A stretch of 7,330 nt of DNA from assembly GCA_024695285.1 (NCBI GenBank), contig JAILIM010000086.1, forward strand, positions 1 through 7,330, read 5' to 3'. The notes under the pieces were generated by a model. The model did no database searches and was not told the origin of the DNA. It saw only the letters and a program-made list of their open reading frames with translations. The stretch's first letter is position 1. Every line of letters starts with the position of its first letter. A program made the position numbers and the translations under genes. This document shows positions 1 through 5,960 of this stretch, in pieces. The stretch is from Bacteroidales bacterium. Its GTDB lineage: Bacteria; Bacteroidota; Bacteroidia; Bacteroidales; UBA932.

Positions 1-618
1 CTGCTCGGCGACGCTCTTCTTCGCGTCGTTGATGGCCTTGGCGGCGGCTTCCTTACCGAGGGCCTCGATGTAGCCGGACTCGTCGCGGATATCGGTGACG
101 TTGACGTTGATGAGCTTCAGACCGATCTTGCGGAGCTCGGCTTCGACGTTCTGGCTGACGGCGGCGAGGAACTTGTCGCGGTCGGCGTTGATCTCCTCGA
201 TGTCCATCGTAGCGATGACCAGACGGAGCTGACCGAAGAGGATGTCGGTGGCGATGTTGCGGATCTCGTCCGGGGTGAGCCCGAGCAGGCGCTCGGCGGC
301 GTTGGTCATCACTTCCGGCTCGGTGGAGATACCGACGGTGAAGCGGCAGGGCACGTCCACGCGGATATTCTGCTTGGACAGGGCGTTGGTCAGGTTGCAC
401 TCGATGGAGATCGGGGTGAGGTCCAGGAACTTATAGCTCTGGAACACGGGCCAGATAAAGGCGGCGCCGCCGTGGATGCACTTGGCCGAGGTGTCGCGGC
501 CGGTCTTTCCGTAGATGACGAGCACCTTGTCCGAAGGACAGCGTTTGTAGCGGGCGAGAATGGCCGTGAAGGTCACGAAGAGCACGCCCACGATGATAAG
601 GATGAGGTAGAGTTCCAT
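1..618 (-). CDS. Flotillin-like SPFH-domain membrane protein (3' end outside window)
   Basis: The frame is open from the ATG at 618 to base 1, giving 206 residues with no stop, so the C-terminal part lies beyond the left edge. Residues 2-19 form one hydrophobic membrane anchor. They are followed by an SPFH/band-7 domain (about residues 25-180) with flotillin-type segments such as TPDEIRNIATDILFGQLR and VSQNVEAELRKIGLKLINV. The last visible residues (GKEAAAKAINDAKKSVAEQ) are the start of the Ala/Glu-rich coiled-coil typical of flotillins. Family members oligomerise as scaffolds of membrane microdomains; that role is known of the family, not shown here. The gene starts 15 bases after the stop of the NfeD-like gene, so the two are probably co-transcribed. 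NfeD/flotillin pairing is a recurrent arrangement (compare YuaF-YuaG in Bacillus) and supports the call. No clear Shine-Dalgarno precedes the ATG. Confidence 0.93.
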   Translation of the reverse strand, partial: MELYLILIIVGVLFVTFTAILARYKRCPSDKVLVIYGKTGRDTSAKCIHGGAAFIWPVFQSYKFLDLTPISIECNLTNALSKQNIRVDVPCRFTVGISTEPEVMTNAAERLLGLTPDEIRNIATDILFGQLRLVIATMDIEEINADRDKFLAAVSQNVEAELRKIGLKLINVNVTDIRDESGYIEALGKEAAAKAINDAKKSVAEQ

Positions 619-633
619 ATTTGTAAAGGGTTG

Positions 634-1290
634 TTAGATGATGACGGAATTGATTTCTTCGACGAGCAGGGTGTTGGCGCTGACGACATCCACGACCCGG
701 ATGCGGGTCCCGGTCTTGAGGGCCGGGCCGTCAGTCACGGCCGCGTACTCGCGTACGGAGTTGTTGATGGTGATCTGCACCTTACCCTCGCCGGAACGCT
801 CGCCCGGAATGGTCAGATAGACCGTGCCCTGGCAATCGACCGCGGATTTATAGACATTGATGGTACCGGACTCCTGCATGCTCGTGAGCCACTTGAAGAG
901 CAACATCACCAGCGCGACCAGCGCCACGCCCACGACGATTGCGATGAGCATGCGCACGCCCAGCAGGGGCACGCTGTCCTTGAGCAGGATCGCCGTCCAG
1001 CCAAAGCCGATGAGGAAATTGATGAAATTGCGGAAGGTCAGCAGGTTCATCCCCGTGCTCGGGTGCTCCACGTCTGAGCTGCCCGCATCGGGAGCGGCAC
1101 CGGCATCCATCGAACCGTCGGCGATGTCGCCGCCGCCCGTGTCGATGTCGGAATTGATATCGAAGTCACTGTCCCCGGCTGCGCCGAGGAAGGTCATGAT
1201 CGTCTGGATGACGAAGACCAGCGAGGCCGAAAGCGTCACGGCCCAGAGGACTTTCATCGCAGGTTCCAGGGAGTTCCACCATTCAATCAT
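634..1290 (-). CDS. NfeD-like membrane protein with C-terminal OB-fold domain
   Basis: This 218-residue protein has a hydrophobic segment at about residues 12-36, an acidic Asp/Gly/Ala-rich linker at 40-75, two more membrane segments at about 88-103 and 110-134, and a soluble C-terminal domain from about 143 to 218. The C-terminal domain has the short beta-rich pattern of NfeD OB-folds (GTVYLTIPGE, GKVQITINNSVREYAAV, LKTGTRIRVVDV). It lacks the serine-protease domain of long NfeD proteins and so matches the short, YuaF-like class. Short NfeD proteins act with flotillins at the membrane, and the next gene downstream encodes a flotillin-like protein. The ATG at 1290 is preceded by a TATCTTTG promoter element at 1324-1317, implying a leader of only about 20 bases and supporting this start. 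The precise function is unknown; the family call rests on topology, the C-terminal pattern and context. Confidence 0.85.
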   Translation of the reverse strand: MIEWWNSLEPAMKVLWAVTLSASLVFVIQTIMTFLGAAGDSDFDINSDIDTGGGDIADGSMDAGAAPDAGSSDVEHPSTGMNLLTFRNFINFLIGFGWTAILLKDSVPLLGVRMLIAIVVGVALVALVMLLFKWLTSMQESGTINVYKSAVDCQGTVYLTIPGERSGEGKVQITINNSVREYAAVTDGPALKTGTRIRVVDVVSANTLLVEEINSVII

Positions 1291-1316
1291 AAAGCGTAAG
1301 AGTTGGTTTGTTTCTG

Positions 1317-1345
1317 CAAAGATATAAATTATTATTGAAAAACAA
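1317..1345 (-). promoter_or_regulatory. Bacteroidota-type promoter for the nfeD-flotillin operon
   Basis: On the minus strand TATCTTTG (1324-1317) is an exact match to the Bacteroidota -7 element TAnnTTTG. A TTG at 1345-1343, 18 bases further upstream, could serve as the -33 element. Transcription would begin near 1312-1308, giving a leader of about 20 bases before the ATG at 1290. The surrounding DNA is AT-rich, in contrast to the GC-rich genes. Confidence 0.65.
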
Positions 1346-1360
1346 TATATTTTTATTGAA

Positions 1361-1392
1361 TTTTTCTATCTTATTTTTTCTTCCTACCTTTG
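1361..1392 (+). promoter_or_regulatory. Bacteroidota-type promoter driving the cobalamin riboswitch and btuB
   Basis: TACCTTTG at 1385-1392 is an exact TAnnTTTG -7 element. A T-rich stretch at 1361-1364 lies 20 bases upstream where the -33 TTTG is expected, but it lacks the G, so the -33 box is weak. The start of transcription would fall around 1397-1399, directly at the first base of the riboswitch P1 helix. Confidence 0.65.
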
Positions 1393-1397
1393 CTCCA

Positions 1398-1501
1398 GTT
1401 TGTGGTGTGTTGCGCTGCGACCGAAAGGGGAATCCGGTGAGAACCCGGAGCTGTGCCCGCAACGGTAAATACCTGTATGAGTCCGAATACCTTCCACAGA
1501 C
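1398..1501 (+). promoter_or_regulatory. Cobalamin (B12) riboswitch aptamer upstream of btuB
   Basis: The conserved cobalamin core is readable in order: GGGGAATCCGGTGAGAACC, then GGAGCTGTGCCCGCAACGGTAA containing the B12 box (1450-1468), then AGTCCGAATACC (1480-1491). A closing P1 helix pairs 1398-1405 (gtttgtgg) with 1494-1501 (ccacagac), eight pairs including one G-U. An internal stem pairs 1433-1437 with 1445-1449 (tccgg/ccgga) around loop tgagaac. The region between the B12 box and AGTCCGAATACC is very short, with only a 3-bp mini-hairpin possible at 1469-1478, so this is a compact aptamer. The 51-base stretch from 1502 to the btuB ATG is GC-rich and can form a GGCC/GGCC hairpin (1517-1520 with 1529-1532), but it has no U-run. 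This favours translational rather than terminator control (inference). The known role of the class is repression of B12 uptake genes when cobalamin is plentiful, which fits the receptor directly downstream. Confidence 0.93.
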
Positions 1502-1552
1502 GAAGTTGATACCGGAGGCCCGGGGTCAGGCCGCCCTAACGACGCACAGTTT

Positions 1553-3346
1553 ATGTTTTTATCTTCCCTTTTGTTCGCGGCGGGTCTGCTGGTGGCAGAA
1601 ACGCCGGACACCCTGCAGGCCGTAACCATCGTGGCCGACAAGGGTGTCGTGGTGTCCAGGACGGACACCCTCACACTGCATGCTGACGGGGCATCCGTGG
1701 GGACGCTTCTCCGCATTCCCGGACTTTCCCTCAGCGATTATGGCGGACTCGCCGGCCTGAAGAGCGTCAGCCTACGGGGCCTGGGCACCGCCCACACCGA
1801 CATTTATCTGGACGGTGTGCGTATCAGCAATTTCCAGAGTGGCCAGAGCGACCTCGGGATGCTTCCGCTCGAGAACCTCGGCAGCACGGTCGTGGACTAT
1901 GCGCAGAACAGCGTCTCTTTCCGGACGGCCCGGCCCGTATTCGGCAGCAGCCCCGTCGCGGGCCGCGTCAGCATACAGGGAGGTTCCTTCCGCACCCTGG
2001 TCCCATCCGCCCGGCTGGACTTCAGGCTCTCTGAGCGGCTGGCCCTCAGCGCACACGCGGCCGGCATCATCAGCGAGGGCAATTTCCCGTACGCGAATAC
2101 CGTCCGCACGGGCAACGACATCAAGCAGGTCCGCGGAGGCATCGACCTTTTCGGCACGATGGACCGTGGCGAATGGCAGGCCAAGGCCTACTACAACGGC
2201 TCCGACCGCGGGACGCCCGGCTCGCTGAGCTGGCCTTCCGAAGACCGGCAGAAAGACCAGAACATCCTCGTCCAGGGAACCCTGCGACAGGCTTTCTCCG
2301 ATCTGTACACCCTCAACCTCAGCGCCAAGGGAGCCTACGATAAGCTCTTCTACCACACCGCCTGGGGAGACAGCAACTATGATTTCACCGATTTCCAGCT
2401 CAACAGCTCCCATACCTTCCGCCTGAAGGACTGGTGGGGCGCGTCGCTGGCCGCCGACCTGGAGCGAGGAACGCTCAAGGCGACCGGCTACGAGGCTGCC
2501 CGCACCGCCGCCATCCTGGCGCTCGCCACCGCCGTCCGCCTCGAGCGCTTCCACGCAGACCTGGCCCTGGAGTACCGCGGCAACTTCGACAAGGGTGCCG
2601 CCGGCCTGCACAGCCTCTCCCCTTCCCTGGACCTGCGATACAAGCTTTTCCCGGGCCTCGACCTCGTGGCCTTTGGCCGCCGCGCCTTCCGCGCCCCGAC
2701 GTTCAACGAGCTCTACTATCCCGGCTACGGCAACCCCGCCCTCAAGCCCGAAGACGCCTGGCTGACCGATGTCGGCATCGACTGGCACCGCGCCGCAGGC
2801 AAAGACTGGAAACTCAACGCCAAGTTGAATTATTTCTTCAACTCGCTCAAGAACAAGATCATCTCCGCCCCGATGCCGGACGACCTCAATGTCTGGCTGC
2901 CCTACAACATCGGCAAGGTGCAGGCCCAGGGGACCGACCTTTCGCTGGCCGCCAATTATGACAACGGAAGCAACAGCGCAGGCATCTCGGTGCGCTACGC
3001 CTGGCAGTCCGCCCTCGACAAGACGCCGGACAGCTACACCTTCGACCAGCAGATCCCCTATGTCGCCCGCCATACCGTCGTGTTCGCGGCCAACATGGCC
3101 AAAGTGGACTGCTTCCGCCTCGAGGCCCTGCTGAACTGGCGCGGAGGACGCTTCGACGCCTCCGGCGAGATGCCGTCCTGGTACACCATCGACCTCTCGC
3201 TGATCCGGTATTTCAACATCCGCCGCCTCGGACGGCTAGGGCTGTCCGTCGCAGTCAGAGACCTGACCGACCACCGCTATGAACTGGTCCGGGACTACCC
3301 GATGCCGGGCCGCAGCCTCCACGCCGGAGTCGAATTCAAATTCTAG
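1553..3346 (+). CDS. btuB: TonB-dependent outer-membrane receptor, BtuB-like (vitamin B12 uptake)
   Basis: The 597-residue product is a plug-plus-barrel TonB-dependent receptor without the N-terminal carboxypeptidase-like domain common in Bacteroidota SusC proteins. Residues 1-15 resemble a short signal peptide (MFLSSLLFAAGLLVA) ahead of a putative TonB box near TLQAVTIVADK. The plug domain follows at about 45-145, with VSLRGLGTAHTDIYLDGVRI and the SPVAGRVSIQGGSF segment that closes it. The rest alternates amphipathic strands and includes the conserved RAFRAPTFNELYYPGYGNPALKPE segment in two parts. It ends in GVEFKF with the C-terminal phenylalanine needed for barrel assembly. B12 as substrate is inferred chiefly from the cobalamin riboswitch immediately upstream and the BtuC-like gene downstream. 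Upstream in frame there is no other ATG, GTG or TTG back to 1487, so the ATG at 1553 is the start. The signal peptide is odd in having no positive charge at its N terminus. Confidence 0.92.
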   Translation: MFLSSLLFAAGLLVAETPDTLQAVTIVADKGVVVSRTDTLTLHADGASVGTLLRIPGLSLSDYGGLAGLKSVSLRGLGTAHTDIYLDGVRISNFQSGQSDLGMLPLENLGSTVVDYAQNSVSFRTARPVFGSSPVAGRVSIQGGSFRTLVPSARLDFRLSERLALSAHAAGIISEGNFPYANTVRTGNDIKQVRGGIDLFGTMDRGEWQAKAYYNGSDRGTPGSLSWPSEDRQKDQNILVQGTLRQAFSDLYTLNLSAKGAYDKLFYHTAWGDSNYDFTDFQLNSSHTFRLKDWWGASLAADLERGTLKATGYEAARTAAILALATAVRLERFHADLALEYRGNFDKGAAGLHSLSPSLDLRYKLFPGLDLVAFGRRAFRAPTFNELYYPGYGNPALKPEDAWLTDVGIDWHRAAGKDWKLNAKLNYFFNSLKNKIISAPMPDDLNVWLPYNIGKVQAQGTDLSLAANYDNGSNSAGISVRYAWQSALDKTPDSYTFDQQIPYVARHTVVFAANMAKVDCFRLEALLNWRGGRFDASGEMPSWYTIDLSLIRYFNIRRLGRLGLSVAVRDLTDHRYELVRDYPMPGRSLHAGVEFKF

Positions 3347-3352
3347 GGGAAG

Positions 3353-4141
3353 ATGTTCCTGAGTCTTCTCTATGTCCTGCTGTCAGGCATCGCCCTGCCG
3401 GTAGGAGGTATCCAGATGCAATACCTGTGGCGCAACCAGCTCGGGGACGTCTATTCCCTCGGGCTGGGCAGCGCCGCCTGCCTGGGCGCCGCCGCGGCCA
3501 CGATGTCGGGCTGGTGCTCGCTGACCGTCGGCTCCTTCGTCTGCACCCTGATCTGCACGATCGTCTGCTTCTTCGTGACCCTCAAGGTCTCGACCCAGAA
3601 CCTGATCACCTTCGGCATCATCTTCGGCACCTTCATCGGCTCGCTCGGCACCATCGTCGTGACGAACGCCCCGACGGGCGACCTCCTCAAGCAATACTAC
3701 CTCTGGGGAGCTGCCAATTTCCACCTCGAGGGCGTGACCACCGGCGACATCATCTTCTCGCTGGCGCTGTTCGCCCTGGGCCTGGGCGCCGCGATCGGCA
3801 GCCACCGGGACCTCACGCGCCATTTCAACGGGGAGATCGAACTGCCCGCCTGGCGCAAGGCCGTGGCCCTGACGATGATCATGTTCCTGGTGACTTCGGC
3901 CGTGAGCATCTGCGGCACCATCGGCTTCATCTCCCTGGGCGTGCCGAACCTCAGCCGCATCATGTGCAAGAACACCGACATCCGCAAGCACTACCTGCTC
4001 TCCAGCGCCATGGGCGTCGGGCTGCTGCTCATCACCTACGTGGTGGTGGAATATGTGAATTTCGGGATTTACCTGCCGGTCAGCGCGACGATGGCCATCA
4101 TCGCGCTCCCGCTGACGATCTTCCTGTTCACCAGGAAATAG
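3353..4141 (+). CDS. Short FecCD/BtuC-family ABC transporter permease (probable B12 importer subunit)
   Basis: This is a very hydrophobic 262-residue protein with about eight membrane segments. The segment around IQMQYLWRNQLGDVYSLGLGSAA corresponds to the BtuC stretch following its second helix. GTIGFISLGVPNLSRIM corresponds to the conserved GxIGFxGLxxPHxxR motif, and YLPVSATMAIIALPLTIFLF to the C-terminal LPVGxxTxxxGxPxF region. FecCD permeases pair with an ATPase and a binding protein to import cobalamin, haem or siderophores across the inner membrane. Compared with about 320-340 residues for the family, roughly 60 N-terminal residues (first helix and the RLPR motif) are missing, the His of the PH motif is Asn, and the glycines of the C-terminal motif are lost. 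It begins 6 bases after the btuB stop and so shares the riboswitch-controlled transcript. No partner ATPase or binding protein is in the window. It may be a functional reduced permease or a decaying one; the intact frame favours function. Confidence 0.8.
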   Translation: MFLSLLYVLLSGIALPVGGIQMQYLWRNQLGDVYSLGLGSAACLGAAAATMSGWCSLTVGSFVCTLICTIVCFFVTLKVSTQNLITFGIIFGTFIGSLGTIVVTNAPTGDLLKQYYLWGAANFHLEGVTTGDIIFSLALFALGLGAAIGSHRDLTRHFNGEIELPAWRKAVALTMIMFLVTSAVSICGTIGFISLGVPNLSRIMCKNTDIRKHYLLSSAMGVGLLLITYVVVEYVNFGIYLPVSATMAIIALPLTIFLFTRK

Positions 4142-4143
4142 CT

Positions 4144-4169
4144 TGCGCCCAGGATGATACCTGGGCGCA
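4144..4169. terminator. Perfect hairpin between convergent genes, probable bidirectional terminator
   Basis: A perfect 10-bp stem (tgcgcccagg at 4144-4153 with cctgggcgca at 4160-4169) encloses a 6-base loop. It starts 2 bases after the permease stop and ends 9 bases before the stop of the convergent FMN-binding gene. Neither side has a strong T-run: plus strand agcaaaagagct, minus strand agctattt. It is therefore not a classical intrinsic terminator, but its position fits a shared 3' end structure. Confidence 0.7.
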
Positions 4170-4178
4170 GCAAAAGAG

Positions 4179-4556
4179 CTATTTCGCCTTCTTCGCCGCC
4201 TCTTTCAGGCCAAGGCGGATGTTCTCGATCACGGCCTTCGAAGACCAGGTGGCGCCGCTGACGGCGTCCAGCTGCACTTCGGAGGCTTCTTTGACGGTCT
4301 TGCCCACGAGGGCCGTAAAGATCGGACTCGCCTGCACCTTCTCGAAGAAAGAAGGCGTCTCGCTGTTCGGCAGCGCCACGATCTTGTCGATCTTGCCGTC
4401 CACGACATGGATCTCCACCGGCGTGGTGCCGGCATAGCCCATCACCTCCTCGCCGAGCTTCTCGGTATTGACGACGAAGGATTTGGGCTTCTTGGAGGCA
4501 GCCGTGACACTCAGGCAGACAAGTGCGCAAAAAAGTAGGGTGATGATTCGTTTCAT
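4179..4556 (-). CDS. Exported FMN-binding-domain protein (covalently flavinylated, NqrC/RnfG-like domain)
   Basis: This small 125-residue protein has a Sec signal peptide (MKRIITLLFCALVCLSVTAA, residues 1-20) and a single FMN-binding domain. The features seen are the VEIHVVDGKIDKIVAL strand pair at about 47-62 and the motif DAVSGATWSS at 97-106. In NqrC and RnfG the threonine ending SGAT carries FMN joined by a phosphoester bond, attached by the transferase ApbE; here that residue is Thr103. The domain makes up essentially the whole mature protein, so it is probably a periplasmic electron carrier rather than a fused sensor or reductase. ApbE is not in the window. It is the last gene of a minus-strand run, 17 bases after the hydrolase stop, but it also has its own TACCTTTG element just before the ATG. 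Electron partners are unknown. Confidence 0.88.
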   Translation of the reverse strand: MKRIITLLFCALVCLSVTAASKKPKSFVVNTEKLGEEVMGYAGTTPVEIHVVDGKIDKIVALPNSETPSFFEKVQASPIFTALVGKTVKEASEVQLDAVSGATWSSKAVIENIRLGLKEAAKKAK

Positions 4557-4561
4557 GCCTG

Positions 4562-4569
4562 CAAAGGTA
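4562..4569 (-). promoter_or_regulatory. Candidate -7 promoter element just before the FMN-binding gene
   Basis: TACCTTTG on the minus strand (4569-4562) matches TAnnTTTG exactly in the 17-base gap between two genes. Its last base is only 5 bases from the ATG at 4556, so the transcript would be nearly leaderless. No TTTG is seen at the expected -33 position, which would lie in the 3' end of the upstream gene. Confidence 0.45.
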
Positions 4570-4573
4570 CGAA

Positions 4574-5656
4574 TTATTTTTGGTCTTGTCCTACCCGCTC
4601 GAATTCAAAGCGGAAAGGTTTGTCGAAGTGACGACGGGCATAGTAGGTCACGGCCGGGTCGGTCAGGTCCATGACAAGGGTCCAGGCCGTGCCCAGGAAG
4701 CGGCCCTCCCGCCCCGGCTGGGACACGGAGGCGACCGCTTCCGTGAGCTGCCGCTTGTCCATCACGCCGCCGGCGGCGTCCAGCTGCCGGCACAGGAATT
4801 CGTACCGCCGGTCTCCTTCCTGCAGGCCGACATTCAGTTTGGACGCACACAGGTAGTGGTTCGCCACGGCAGCAGACTCGACCACTTCCATCCTGTTGTC
4901 CACATATTCGACCACGACGCTCCGTCCGGAGGCATCGGAGATGGCATAATGGTGGGCCGCTCCGATATCGGAGTGCATGTCGATCCCGCGAAGCAGCTCC
5001 AGGGCTTCGTCCACGGTGGCGGCATTCTTCAGCAGGTAGCTGATGGCAGACGTCGTGGTCAGGGCCGGTTTCCCCGTATCCTGGTGCGTCTGGGCGTCGT
5101 CGCCCGCCATCAGGTCCGCGACGGCCAGCCCCTTCTCGTTGATGCCGTCCAGGGCGAAGAACAGCGCGGAGAGCGCCATGTACTGGTTCTTGGAACCTTC
5201 CGGCAGCCACCCTTCCCCGAAACCGAGGAACTCGAGGTTGAAGGTGGTGTAGGTCTCATATCCCTGCTTGGGAATCGTGTGCACGACCATCCCGGTCGCG
5301 GAATTGAAATCGAAGTTGCGGCCCATCAGGACGCCGCCTTCCGGCGTGCGCGCCGTCAGGGCGGAGCAGCCGTAATCCGCCGGTACGGATTCCCCGGCCC
5401 CGGGGTGATAAAAGCCCCCGGAAAGGAACTCTATGACGTATCCGGACAGTTCGCCGGCGCTGCGTCCGCCGCCGTTCCCGACCAGCGCGGCGAAGCCGTC
5501 GTCTCCCCGGAACTCCAGGTAATACAGGCCGTCGTCCAGTTTTACGACGGATTTCGCGCCCTTGAGCAGCGGGCCGAATTTCGCCCGTGCGCCGATTCCG
5601 AGCAGGAGCGCCAGGGCGAGCAGGCCCCATAAAACGATCTTAACTATCTTTTTCAT
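4574..5656 (-). CDS. Exported choloylglycine hydrolase-family (linear amide C-N) Ntn hydrolase
   Basis: The 360-residue protein has an N-terminal hydrophobic segment (residues 4-22, after MKK) that acts as a signal peptide or membrane anchor. A prosegment of about 70 residues follows, and then the predicted nucleophile Cys97 in YGCSALTART. Arg113 and Asp116 in GRNFDF lie 16 and 19 residues after the Cys, the same spacing as Cys2, Arg18 and Asp21 of bile salt hydrolases. Other family segments are GINEKGLAVADL (171-182), the DASGRSVVVEY strand pair (241-251) and Asn266 in VANHYL. Family members cleave linear amide bonds (conjugated bile acids, N-acyl amides, penicillin V). Maturation would cut before Cys97 to free its amino group. 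The substrate cannot be read from the sequence, and true bile salt hydrolases lack this long prosegment. The gene starts 10 bases after the winged-helix regulator stop, so it is probably in the same operon. Acting outside the cytoplasm is inferred from the N terminus. Confidence 0.87.
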   Translation of the reverse strand: MKKIVKIVLWGLLALALLLGIGARAKFGPLLKGAKSVVKLDDGLYYLEFRGDDGFAALVGNGGGRSAGELSGYVIEFLSGGFYHPGAGESVPADYGCSALTARTPEGGVLMGRNFDFNSATGMVVHTIPKQGYETYTTFNLEFLGFGEGWLPEGSKNQYMALSALFFALDGINEKGLAVADLMAGDDAQTHQDTGKPALTTTSAISYLLKNAATVDEALELLRGIDMHSDIGAAHHYAISDASGRSVVVEYVDNRMEVVESAAVANHYLCASKLNVGLQEGDRRYEFLCRQLDAAGGVMDKRQLTEAVASVSQPGREGRFLGTAWTLVMDLTDPAVTYYARRHFDKPFRFEFERVGQDQK

Positions 5657-5666
5657 CTGTCCTTTG

Positions 5667-5957
5667 TCATTTTCCGGCTGAAAGGTACTCTTTCAGCGCA
5701 TCCACGTAATTGCTGAAGGCTTCCTGGCCGGCAGGGGTGATCCTGCAGGCGGTGCGGGGCATCTTGCCCTTGAAGCCCTTCTCCACCGTGATGTAGCCGG
5801 CCGCGGTGAGCTTGTCGATCTGCACGCTGAGGTTCCCGGAGGTGGCGCCAGTCTGCTTCTTGAGGTAGGTGAAGTCGGCTTCCTCGACCCCGGCGAGGAC
5901 GGACATCACGGCCAGCCGGAGCTCCGAATGGAGGAGCGGGTCTAACTTGGGAAACAT
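5667..5957 (-). CDS. Small winged-helix transcriptional regulator (MarR/ArsR-like)
   Basis: The 96-residue protein is almost entirely one winged-helix DNA-binding domain. The opening LDPLLHSELRLAVMSVL helix is followed by a helix-turn-helix at about residues 27-52 with recognition helix TSGNLSVQIDKLTAAGYI. A beta wing comes next (VEKGFKGKMPRTACRITPAG, 58-77), then a C-terminal helix that probably dimerises. The pattern matches the short HTH_34-type regulators of Bacteroidota. It overlaps nothing: the preceding membrane-protein gene ends only 3 bases before its ATG, and the hydrolase begins 10 bases after its stop. Proteins of this kind are often encoded beside a small multi-pass membrane protein and autoregulate their operon. 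Its operator is not proven, but the divergent region upstream of the operon contains repeats that are reasonable candidates. No ligand-binding domain is visible. Confidence 0.88.
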   Translation of the reverse strand: MFPKLDPLLHSELRLAVMSVLAGVEEADFTYLKKQTGATSGNLSVQIDKLTAAGYITVEKGFKGKMPRTACRITPAGQEAFSNYVDALKEYLSAGK

Positions 5958-5960
5958 ACG

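Noticed and set aside
1308..1625. Open frame of 105 codons on the plus strand across the riboswitch
   Set aside because: It covers the promoter and the structured aptamer, overlaps the btuB start in another frame and has no recognisable protein pattern.
1772..3073. Long open frame of 433 codons on the minus strand
   Set aside because: It lies wholly opposite btuB, has low-complexity Gly/Val/Glu-rich content and no family pattern. It is a by-product of GC-rich codon use in the real gene.
3344..3346. Amber codon recoding that would fuse btuB to the permease
   Set aside because: The barrel ends with the expected C-terminal Phe, other genes here also end in TAG (the permease, the FMN-binding gene and the six-TM protein), and the fusion would join proteins of different membranes.
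3427..4437. Open frame of 336 codons on the plus strand overlapping the permease and the FMN-binding gene
   Set aside because: The translation is Arg/His/Pro-rich and runs through two genes with convincing families in other frames, and also through the terminator hairpin.
4580..5632. Open frame of 350 codons on the plus strand
   Set aside because: It is the antisense shadow of the Ntn hydrolase, whose catalytic motifs and signal sequence are clear on the other strand.
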